From Methylobacterium longum (lineage in GTDB: Bacteria; Pseudomonadota; Alphaproteobacteria; Rhizobiales; Beijerinckiaceae), in the NCBI RefSeq assembly GCF_022179385.1, contig NZ_BPQS01000003.1, positions 1 through 64,000 on the forward strand: a DNA stretch of 64,000 nucleotides, in the 5' to 3' direction. The stretch's first letter is position 1, and every line of letters begins with the position of its first letter. Position numbers and translations under genes: made by a program. Below are positions 57,735-64,000 of this stretch, piece by piece. Below the pieces are notes generated by a model. It saw nothing but the letters and a program-made list of their open reading frames with translations, was not told where the DNA came from and searched no databases.

Positions 57735-57932
57735 TCAGGTCACGACGTGGTTCGGAGTGACAGACATCTCGATGGAGATTCCGGTCTGGCGAACGGGCCG
57801 CACGACCGATTGCGTGACGCCGAGAACGAGGATCTCGAACGCGAGAAGCAGCATCCAGCACTGCTTGCGGGTCAGCGCACGCGCGGGTGCGCTACCAACC
57901 GTGGGGCGGTTCGGCGGGGCGGTCGTCGACAT
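57735..57932 (-). CDS. Small single-span membrane protein, unknown function
   Basis: This 65-residue open frame begins [14 protein letters not shown] and has one hydrophobic helix ([21 protein letters not shown]) preceded by basic residues. A GGGTGA sequence lies seven bases before the ATG at 57932. It is divergent from the SMI1-like gene across an AT-rich promoter-like gap (57942-57985, containing AATTAACGAAGTCTTAACC). Expression is plausible but no homologue is recognised. Confidence 0.5.
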   Translation of the reverse strand: MSTTAPPNRPTVGSAPARALTRKQCWMLLLAFEILVLGVTQSVVRPVRQTGISIEMSVTPNHVVT

Positions 57933-58051
57933 GGCGGTCACCCGTGATGGGGAATTAACGAAGTCTTAACCTACCTATTCGCGAACGGCTCCGCACGCAT
58001 CCGAGGCGGTCTGCGGAGTTGGTTAAGGCTGTGGACGGCGGAGCGGGACCG

Positions 58052-58621
58052 ATGTGGGAGCAGATCTTCACCAGCCTGTCGCCGGGTTTGACGGCGGATG
58101 ACGCGGCGCTGGAGCAGGCGGCCGCTGCGCTGGATTTCGCGTTGCCGGACTCCTATCGCGGCTTCTGCAAAAGCTGCGGGGTCGGACTCGCGGGCGCGCA
58201 GTTCCGGATCGCGGTTCCGGCGGCGTTCGAGGCGGTCGATCTGGTCAACCAGGCCGGTGTCATCGCCCACAGCGTCGGCGCGGCCGTGCGGATGCTGCAG
58301 GATGAGCCCAACCCCCATCGCTTCGACGTCGACGGCGACGATCCGAGCGTCATCGAGCGCGCCTGCTTCTTCGGTGCGGGCGAGGATGGGAGCTTCCTGT
58401 TCTGGGACGTGTCCGGTTCCGGCCCCGAGTACGATATCTGGGTGCTCGCCCCCGACTTGGAGGCGGTTCGGTTCGGCGGCGAGAGCCTCACCGACTTCTT
58501 CACACGCGCTATGGCACCGTCGGCCGCCCTCGTCCTCGGACCGGGCGGCGATCCCCTCCCCGCCCGGTTCGACGGCTTCTCCGAGGCCACCCTGGCTCGA
58601 AGCGCGCAGATCGCACCATGA
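58052..58621 (+). CDS. SMI1/KNR4-type protein
   Basis: This 189-residue soluble protein has the SMI1/KNR4 (SUKH) layout: an N-terminal helix pair, [20 protein letters not shown], a middle strand region, and [28 protein letters not shown] (quoted in part: [14 protein letters not shown]). SUKH proteins are often immunity proteins, but no toxin gene is adjacent, so a general binding role is equally possible. The ATG at 58052 follows a GAGCGGGA ribosome binding site. It overlaps ruvX by four bases. Confidence 0.75.
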   Translation: MWEQIFTSLSPGLTADDAALEQAAAALDFALPDSYRGFCKSCGVGLAGAQFRIAVPAAFEAVDLVNQAGVIAHSVGAAVRMLQDEPNPHRFDVDGDDPSVIERACFFGAGEDGSFLFWDVSGSGPEYDIWVLAPDLEAVRFGGESLTDFFTRAMAPSAALVLGPGGDPLPARFDGFSEATLARSAQIAP

Positions 58622-59118
58622 ATCACGACGCGATCCGCGCCTTCGTTACGGCCTCCCGGGGTGGAGCGCGGCTGATCGGCATCGATCTCGGCACCAAGAC
58701 GATCGGGCTCGCCCTGTCCGACCTGGGACGCCAGATCGCGACGCCCCTCGAAACGATCCGACGGGTGAAGTTCACGCCGGACGCACAACGGCTCGCCACC
58801 CTATGCCGACAGCACGCCGTCGGTGGTCTCGTGGTCGGCTTGCCGCTGAACATGGACGGGAGCGAGGGGCCGCGGGTCCAATCGACCCGCGCGTTTGTCC
58901 GCAACCTCGCGCCGATCCTGCCGCTGCCCCATGTCTTCTTCGATGAGCGCCTGTCGACCGCCGTGGTGACGCGCGCGCTGATCGAGGCCGATGCGTCCCG
59001 GGCTCGGCGTGGCGAACTCGTCGACAAGCTTGCCGCCGCCTACATCCTGCAAGGCTGTCTCGACGTCATGCGCCACCTTGCCGACCGAGACGCCGACGCG
59101 GATCCGCTCACCGACTGA
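58618..59118 (+). CDS. ruvX: RuvX/YqgF-type Holliday junction resolvase-like protein
   Basis: This 166-residue RNase H-fold protein is of the YqgF family, which acts as a putative Holliday junction resolvase and in 16S rRNA 5'-end processing. The conserved [15 protein letters not shown] strand with its catalytic Asp, the [18 protein letters not shown] segment and [11 protein letters not shown] are present. The ATG lies in an ATGA overlap with the SMI1-like gene. The 3' end overlaps the convergent dprA by 11 bases. Confidence 0.93.
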   Translation: MNHDAIRAFVTASRGGARLIGIDLGTKTIGLALSDLGRQIATPLETIRRVKFTPDAQRLATLCRQHAVGGLVVGLPLNMDGSEGPRVQSTRAFVRNLAPILPLPHVFFDERLSTAVVTRALIEADASRARRGELVDKLAAAYILQGCLDVMRHLADRDADADPLTD

Positions 59119-60319
59119 CCAGGGAAACCGTCCCGCTTCCGTGCCGCTCGATCCGGCCGTCCAATTCCAACTCCAGAAGGACGGATTGAACGACCCGGGC
59201 TCCGACGCCAGCGCACCGCGCCAATTCGTCGGTGCCGACCGGGCACGGTCCCAGGAGAGCGATGATCCGCGCGCGGTCATCCGCGGGTTCGGGCGGGTCG
59301 AACCCGATCTCGTCAGTGGCGGTATCGGGACGCCCGCGGGGGGCGTGAGGCGGTGCGGAATTCGGCAAGTACGCGTCGAGGTCGATCTCGTCCCAGAAGT
59401 CGGGCTGCTCGGCGAGATCCGGCCCGCCCCGCGCCGGCGCGGCTTCGGCCTCCGGGCCGCCCTCGATGATCGGGCCGAGGACGTCGAGGACGTGGGACAC
59501 GTCGGACACGAGGGTGGCGCCCTGGCGGATCAGGTCGTTGGTGCCCTCCGCCCGGGGATCGAGCGGCGACCCGGGAACCGCGAAGACCTCACGATTCTGG
59601 TCCAGGGCGAAGCGCGCCGTGATGAGGGAGCCGGAGCGCCGCGCCGCCTCGACGACGATTGTTCCGTAGGACAGACCGGAGATGATGCGGTTGCGCCGGG
59701 GAAAATCCCGCCCGCGCGGCTCCCAGCCCATCGGCATCTCGGCCAGCACGGCCCCGCCCTCCCCGAGGATCGCGTCGACCAGCGCGGCGTGGCTCGCCGG
59801 GTAGATCCGGTCCTGCCCGCCGGCCATGACGGCGACCGTGCCGGTGCTGAGGCTCGCCCTGTGCGCCCGCACGTCGATACCCCGGGCGAGGCCCGAAACG
59901 ATCGTGAGCCCCGATTCGCCGAGACCGCGGGTCAGCCGCTCCGCGAAGGCGAGGCCGGCGGTCGAGGCGTTGCGGGAACCGACCACGGCCACCGCCGGCC
60001 TGTTCAGGATCGGTGCGCCGCGCAGTGCCAGGAGCGGAGGCGCGGCATCGGTCCGGTGCAGCAGGCGGGGATAATCCACCTCGCCGGCGGCGATCAGGCG
60101 ACCGCCGATGCGGTCCAGGGCGGCGACCTCGTCCTCAGCCTGCGCCTGCGTGAACAACACGGCCGGCCTGCCCTGGCGCCGCGCGAGGGCGGGCAGGGCC
60201 TCGAGGGCCGCCGCAGCGCCACCGAAGCGGTTGATGAGGGCACGGAAGCTGCGCGGGCCGACGCCCTCCGTCCGGATCAGACGCAGCCAGTCGAGCCGTT
60301 GGGCGTCGGTGAGCTGCAT
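59108..60319 (-). CDS. dprA: DNA processing protein DprA
   Basis: DprA loads RecA on incoming single-stranded DNA during natural transformation and protects it. The 403-residue protein has an N-terminal helical SAM-like region ([20 protein letters not shown]) and the Rossmann core ([64 protein letters not shown]). It ends in a winged-helix domain. It follows plsY closely on the minus strand. Confidence 0.95.
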   Translation of the reverse strand: MQLTDAQRLDWLRLIRTEGVGPRSFRALINRFGGAAAALEALPALARRQGRPAVLFTQAQAEDEVAALDRIGGRLIAAGEVDYPRLLHRTDAAPPLLALRGAPILNRPAVAVVGSRNASTAGLAFAERLTRGLGESGLTIVSGLARGIDVRAHRASLSTGTVAVMAGGQDRIYPASHAALVDAILGEGGAVLAEMPMGWEPRGRDFPRRNRIISGLSYGTIVVEAARRSGSLITARFALDQNREVFAVPGSPLDPRAEGTNDLIRQGATLVSDVSHVLDVLGPIIEGGPEAEAAPARGGPDLAEQPDFWDEIDLDAYLPNSAPPHAPRGRPDTATDEIGFDPPEPADDRARIIALLGPCPVGTDELARCAGVGARVVQSVLLELELDGRIERHGSGTVSLVSR

Positions 60320-60353
60320 GCACCATCCCCCGAGGCCTGCGCGCCGCGCGTGC

Positions 60354-60959
60354 TCAGCCCTTCTGGCCGATACGCCCCTCCTTGCCCGATGCGAGTCGGC
60401 GGATGTTGGGGGCGTGCTTCCACCATAGCAGCAGGCCGAGGAGGAGAAACAGCAACGCTTGCGCCGGGGCGCCGAGCGCCCACAGGGCCAGCGGCGTCGC
60501 CGCCGACGCGGCCAGAGCGGCGAGCGAGGAATACTTGAGCGCGAAGGCCAGACCGAGCCAGATCGCCGCGAAAAGGCCCAGAGCCGGAGGGCTGAAGGCG
60601 AGGAGCACGCCGATGAATGTCGCGACGCCCTTGCCGCCCTTGAAGCCGAGCCAGACCGGGAAGAGGTGCCCGAGGAAGGCCCCGAATCCCGCGGCCAGGG
60701 CAGCGCCCTCGCCCATCTGCCGCGCGATCAGGACGGCGGCGGTGCCCTTCAAGGCGTCGCCCAGGAGTGTCGCGGCGGCGAGACCTTTCCGGCCCGTGCG
60801 CAGCACGTTGGTGGCGCCGATATTGCCCGAGCCGATCGCCCGCACGTCCCCGAGGCCGGCAAACTTGGTCAGGATCAGGCCGAACGGGATGGAGCCGAGG
60901 GCGTAGCCGAGGGCGAGACCGCCCAGCGCGGCCGGCGTCGCGAGATCCGGGGGCATCAT
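60354..60959 (-). CDS. plsY: Glycerol-3-phosphate acyltransferase PlsY
   Basis: PlsY transfers the acyl group from acyl-phosphate to glycerol 3-phosphate in the membrane, the first step of phospholipid synthesis. The 201-residue protein has five hydrophobic helices and the three signature motifs: [25 protein letters not shown] and [13 protein letters not shown]. The ATG at 60959 overlaps the upstream stop codon by four bases. A long frame extending upstream lies within the dihydroorotase-like gene. Confidence 0.96.
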   Translation of the reverse strand: MMPPDLATPAALGGLALGYALGSIPFGLILTKFAGLGDVRAIGSGNIGATNVLRTGRKGLAAATLLGDALKGTAAVLIARQMGEGAALAAGFGAFLGHLFPVWLGFKGGKGVATFIGVLLAFSPPALGLFAAIWLGLAFALKYSSLAALAASAATPLALWALGAPAQALLFLLLGLLLWWKHAPNIRRLASGKEGRIGQKG

Positions 60960-62260
60960 GCGGCCGCCGCGAGATCGTCGGCCGCGTGCACGATCCGGCC
61001 GCCCACCAGCGTCAGTACCGCCGCCCCCTGGAGACGCGCCTCGTCGAACGGCGAGTTCTTCGAGCGCGACTTCAGGCGGCGCTTGTCGAGGACGTAGGGC
61101 AGATCGGGATCGATCAGGACCAAGTCGGCGGGGGCGCCGACCGCCAGCCGTCCGGCCGCGCGGCCGAGGATTCGCGCCGGGTTCACGGTGAGCGCCGCGA
61201 CGAGCTTGGACAGCGCGAGGTCGCCGGTATGGACGAGGCGCATCGCGGCTCCGAGCAGGGTCTCGATGCCCAGCGCCCCGTCCGCCGCTTCGGCGAAGGG
61301 CAGACGCTTGGTCTCCACATCCTGCGGGTTGTGATCGGATACGACCACGTCGACCACGCCCTCGTCGAGGGCGCTCACCACCGCGTGCCGGTCGGTCTCG
61401 TGACGCAGGGGCGGCGAGAGCCGGCAGAAGGTGCGATAATGGCCGATGTCGTTCTCGTTGAGAACGAGGTTGTTCACCGAGACACCGCAGGTCACCGGCA
61501 GGCCGTCCTGCTTGGCGCGGCGGACGATCTCGACCGAATCGGCACAGGAAATCATCGCCGCGTGGTAGCGGGCGCCGGTCAGCCGGACGAGGCGGATGTC
61601 GCGCTCCAGCATCACGGTCTCGGCCTCGCGGGGGATGCCCATCAGGCCGAGGCGTGAGGCGAGCTCGCCCTCGTTCATCACGCCTTCGGACACCAAGTCC
61701 GGATCCTCGACATGCTGCATGATCAGGGCGTCGAAATCCCGGGCATAGGTCAGGGCACGCCGAAGCACCTGGGCATTCGACACCGCGCGCAGGCCATCGG
61801 TGAAGGCGACGGCGCCGGCTTCCTTGAGCAGGCCGAACTCGGTCATCTCCCTGCCGGCCAAGCCCTTGGTGATGGCGGCGGCGGGGAGAACGTTGACGCA
61901 GGCGGTATCGCGCGCTCGGCGGAGCACGAAATCGACGATGGCCGGCCCGTCGATCACCGGGTTCGTGTCGGGCATGCACACCAGCGTCGTGACGCCGCCC
62001 GCGGCCGCTGCTGCGCTCGCCGAGGCGAGGGTCTCGCGGTGCTCCGCCCCCGGTTCGCCCACGAAGGCGCGCATGTCGATCAGCCCCGGGGTCAGCACGC
62101 GGCCTGTGCAGTCCACCCGCTTCGCCTCGTCCGGGGCGCCCGGGGCCGCACCGGCGGCGATGTCGGCGATGCGGCCGTCCCGCACCAGCACCGCGCCGGC
62201 GGTCTCACGGCCGGTCGCGGGATCGAGCAGGTTGGCGTTCGTGAGAAGGTAGCTGCTCAC
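60956..62260 (-). CDS. pyrC': Dihydroorotase-like protein lacking the catalytic histidines (PyrC')
   Basis: This 434-residue amidohydrolase-fold protein aligns with type I dihydroorotases but has lost the metal site. Where the enzyme has DxHVHLREPG it reads [10 protein letters not shown]. The His of the HLST segment is replaced ([11 protein letters not shown]). The TPHHL pair is SVNNLVL, and TDHAPH is SDHNPQ. Such pseudo-dihydroorotases are structural partners of aspartate carbamoyltransferase PyrB. No pyrB lies in the window. The GTG at 62260 is in a GTGA overlap with the hisF stop; the longer frame upstream lies inside hisF. Confidence 0.88.
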   Translation of the reverse strand: MSSYLLTNANLLDPATGRETAGAVLVRDGRIADIAAGAAPGAPDEAKRVDCTGRVLTPGLIDMRAFVGEPGAEHRETLASASAAAAAGGVTTLVCMPDTNPVIDGPAIVDFVLRRARDTACVNVLPAAAITKGLAGREMTEFGLLKEAGAVAFTDGLRAVSNAQVLRRALTYARDFDALIMQHVEDPDLVSEGVMNEGELASRLGLMGIPREAETVMLERDIRLVRLTGARYHAAMISCADSVEIVRRAKQDGLPVTCGVSVNNLVLNENDIGHYRTFCRLSPPLRHETDRHAVVSALDEGVVDVVVSDHNPQDVETKRLPFAEAADGALGIETLLGAAMRLVHTGDLALSKLVAALTVNPARILGRAAGRLAVGAPADLVLIDPDLPYVLDKRRLKSRSKNSPFDEARLQGAAVLTLVGGRIVHAADDLAAAA

Positions 62261-63060
62261 AGGGGCGCCCTCGCGGAAGAGGCCGGGCCGTCGAGGCGCA
62301 TGGCGAGGCCGGCCGCCGCCATGTGCGCCTTCGCCTCGGCGACGCTTGCCTGCCCGAAATGGAAGATGGAGGCCGCCAGCACCGCGCTCGCGCCGCCCTC
62401 GGCCACGCCGGCCACGAGGTCGTCGAGGCCGCCGACCCCGCCCGAGGCGATCACCGGCACGGTGACGGCGTCGCTGATCGCCCGCGTCAGGGCGAGGTCG
62501 TAGCCGGAGCGGGTCCCGTCCTTGTCCATGGAGGTGACCAGCAGTTCGCCCGCGCCCTTCCCGGCGACCAGCCGCGCGAACGCGACGGCGTCGATCCCCG
62601 TCGGATCGCGGCCGCCATGGGTGAAGATCTCCCACGCCGCCGGAGCACCGGGCGGCGCAACGCGCTTGGCATCGATCGCCACGACGATGCACTGGGCGCC
62701 GAACTTCTCGGCGGCCCTGGCTACGAGGTCGGGATCCTTCACGGCCGCGGTGTTGATCGCGACCTTGTCGGCGCCGGCGAGCAGCAGCGCGCGCACGTCC
62801 TCGACGGTGCGCACGCCCCCGCCGACGGTGAGGGGCATGAAGCAGGCCTCGGCGGTGCGGCTGACGATGTCCAGCAGGGTGCCGCGGGCCTCGCGGCTCG
62901 CGGTGATATCGAGGAAGCAGAGTTCGTCGGCGCCGGCCGCGTCGTAGACCTTGGCGGCCTCGACGGGATCGCCAGCATCGCGCAGGCCCTCGAAACGCAC
63001 GCCCTTCACGACGCGCCCGTCCTTCACGTCGAGGCAGGGAATGATGCGGATCTTCAGCAC
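62257..63060 (-). CDS. hisF: Imidazole glycerol phosphate synthase subunit HisF
   Basis: HisF is the cyclase half of IGP synthase, using ammonia from HisH to make imidazole glycerol phosphate and AICAR. The 267-residue TIM barrel has the catalytic Asp11 ([17 protein letters not shown]), the second Asp in [11 protein letters not shown], and the phosphate loops ([25 protein letters not shown]). It is 34 bases downstream of hisA and fused by GTGA overlap to the pseudo-dihydroorotase gene. Confidence 0.96.
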   Translation of the reverse strand: MLKIRIIPCLDVKDGRVVKGVRFEGLRDAGDPVEAAKVYDAAGADELCFLDITASREARGTLLDIVSRTAEACFMPLTVGGGVRTVEDVRALLLAGADKVAINTAAVKDPDLVARAAEKFGAQCIVVAIDAKRVAPPGAPAAWEIFTHGGRDPTGIDAVAFARLVAGKGAGELLVTSMDKDGTRSGYDLALTRAISDAVTVPVIASGGVGGLDDLVAGVAEGGASAVLAASIFHFGQASVAEAKAHMAAAGLAMRLDGPASSARAPL

Positions 63061-63094
63061 GGGCGGCGTCTCATGTCGCGAGCCTCTGGAGATA

Positions 63095-63838
63095 TCACGC
63101 TGCCGGGCCGCGCGCCGCAGCGATCGCCGCCAGGGCCGCCTCCGGGTCGATGCGGCCGTCGTAGAGCGCCCGGCCCGTGATCGCGCCTGCGATCAGGGCG
63201 CAATCCGGCTGCAGCAGTCGGTGCACGTCGTCGATCGAGGCGAGGCCGCCCGATGCGATCACCGGGATGCGCACGGCCTGGGCGAGGGCCAGGGTCATCT
63301 CGACGTTGAGCCCCTTCAGGATCCCGTCGCGGGCGATGTCGGTGTAGATGATGGCCGCGACACCCGCGTCCTCGAACCGGCGTCCCAGCTCCTCCGCCGT
63401 CATGCTGGAGGTCTGGGCCCAACCCTCGACCGCGACGCGGCCGTCCTTGGCGTCGATCCCGACCGCGATCTTACCGGGATACTTTCGGGCCGCCTCCCGG
63501 ACGAAGCCGGGATCGCGCACCGCCGCGGTGCCGATGATCGCCCGGGCGACGCCCTTGCCCAGCCAGCCCTCCAGTGTCTTCATCTCGCGGATGCCGCCGC
63601 CGAGCTGGACCGGGATCCCCACCCGCGCGAGGATCGCGTCCACGGCCTCCGCGTTCCGCGGCGCGCCCGCGAAGGCGCCGTCGAGATCGACCACGTGGAG
63701 CCAGGGGAAGCCCTGCGCCTCGAAGATGGCAGCCTGGGCGGCCGGATCGTCGCCGAAGACCTTGGCCTGCGCCATGTCCCCCTGGATGAGGCGGACGTAA
63801 CGCCCCTCTTTCAGGTCGATCGCCGGGTACAGGATCAC
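63095..63838 (-). CDS. hisA: ProFAR isomerase HisA
   Basis: HisA isomerises ProFAR to PRFAR in histidine synthesis. The 247-residue half-barrel-repeat protein has the catalytic Asp8 ([20 protein letters not shown]), a second Asp in [16 protein letters not shown] and phosphate-binding loops VQLGGGIRE and [10 protein letters not shown]. It lies between hisH and hisF, the standard HAF order. Confidence 0.96.
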   Translation of the reverse strand: MILYPAIDLKEGRYVRLIQGDMAQAKVFGDDPAAQAAIFEAQGFPWLHVVDLDGAFAGAPRNAEAVDAILARVGIPVQLGGGIREMKTLEGWLGKGVARAIIGTAAVRDPGFVREAARKYPGKIAVGIDAKDGRVAVEGWAQTSSMTAEELGRRFEDAGVAAIIYTDIARDGILKGLNVEMTLALAQAVRIPVIASGGLASIDDVHRLLQPDCALIAGAITGRALYDGRIDPEAALAAIAAARGPAA

Positions 63839-63877
63839 GGGCGTTACAGTCCTTCTTGCCGAAGCGGAGCCGCCCTC

Positions 63878-64000
63878 AGGGCCGCCAGTTCAGGAAATTG
63901 GCGATGAGCGCGAGGCCCAGACGCTGACTTTTCTCGGGGTGGAACTGGGTCCCGGCGATGTTGTCCCGCGCGACGAGGGCCGTGACCGGCCCGCCGTACT
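63878..64000 (-). CDS. hisH: Imidazole glycerol phosphate synthase glutaminase HisH, C-terminal end (partial)
   Basis: The last 40 codons of HisH are visible, reading [25 protein letters not shown] and ending NFLNWRP. The QFHPEKSQ segment carries the catalytic His and Glu of the class I glutamine amidotransferase triad. The rest of the gene lies beyond the window edge. It precedes hisA by 39 bases. Confidence 0.9.

Noticed and set aside
1..64000. CRISPR arrays, tRNA/rRNA genes, insertion sequences, prophage or integrative element ends
   Set aside because: No regularly spaced repeats, cloverleaf-like segments, transposase/integrase motifs or flanking direct repeats were found by reading. A tRNAscan/IS search would be decisive.

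Overview
The window is a high-GC (about 70 %) chromosomal segment from a methylotrophic alphaproteobacterium, almost certainly Methylobacterium/Methylorubrum or a very close relative. The evidence is the co-occurrence of tetrahydromethanopterin (H4MPT)-linked C1 genes, the fhc formyltransferase/hydrolase genes, a pqqAB(C/D)E locus with the 29-residue PqqA and a PqqC/D fusion, the xoxFGJ lanthanide methanol dehydrogenase genes, and Rhizobiales-type housekeeping neighbourhoods. No plasmid, phage, IS element, CRISPR array, rRNA or tRNA gene was recognised.

Region 1 (1-13.5 kb) starts with the 3' end of groEL and continues with the formaldehyde-to-formate pathway. On the minus strand lie the beta-RFAP synthase gene (orf4), mtdB, orfY, mch, orf5, orf7 and then fae. 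Divergently on the plus strand lie fhcB-fhcA-fhcD-fhcC. Fae condenses formaldehyde with H4MPT, MtdB and Mch take it to formyl-H4MPT, and Fhc releases formate. Orf4 makes the H4MPT side chain. orf5, orfY and orf7 are long-known partners needed for the cofactors, but their reactions are not settled.

Region 2 (13.5-26 kb) is the methanol-oxidation block. It holds the two-component pair mxbD-mxbM, then pqqA, pqqB, pqqC/D and pqqE, followed by two small secreted proteins translationally coupled to pqqE. Next come the folate genes folP-folB-folK and, convergent with them, xoxF-xoxG-xoxJ. XoxF is periplasmic and PQQ/lanthanide dependent, XoxG is its cytochrome and XoxJ is the associated periplasmic binding protein. 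Together with region 1, methanol oxidation, PQQ synthesis, regulation and formaldehyde oxidation are gathered within 25 kb.

Region 3 (26-38 kb) contains rnd, aspS, a glycosyltransferase/acyltransferase pair, DUF3297, a hexapeptide acyltransferase, maeB and an acetamidase/formamidase gene interrupted by an in-frame amber codon. Region 4 (38-47.5 kb) contains ppx, ppk, an Hda/DnaA-like ATPase, an AI-2E/PerM-family permease, purM-purN and ndk. Region 5 (47.5-53.8 kb) contains small secreted proteins, a GST, an AaeXAB-like efflux set and a roughly 1 kb non-coding stretch with a decayed DUF2380/DUF3280-like gene. Region 6 (53.8-64 kb) contains gatB, gatA and gatC, ruvX, dprA, plsY, a pseudo-dihydroorotase, hisF, hisA and the 3' end of hisH.

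Protein family names rest on recognising motifs and gene order by eye; no database search was run. Many start codons were chosen by ATGA/GTGA/TGATG coupling or by a visible Shine-Dalgarno sequence, as stated in each entry.
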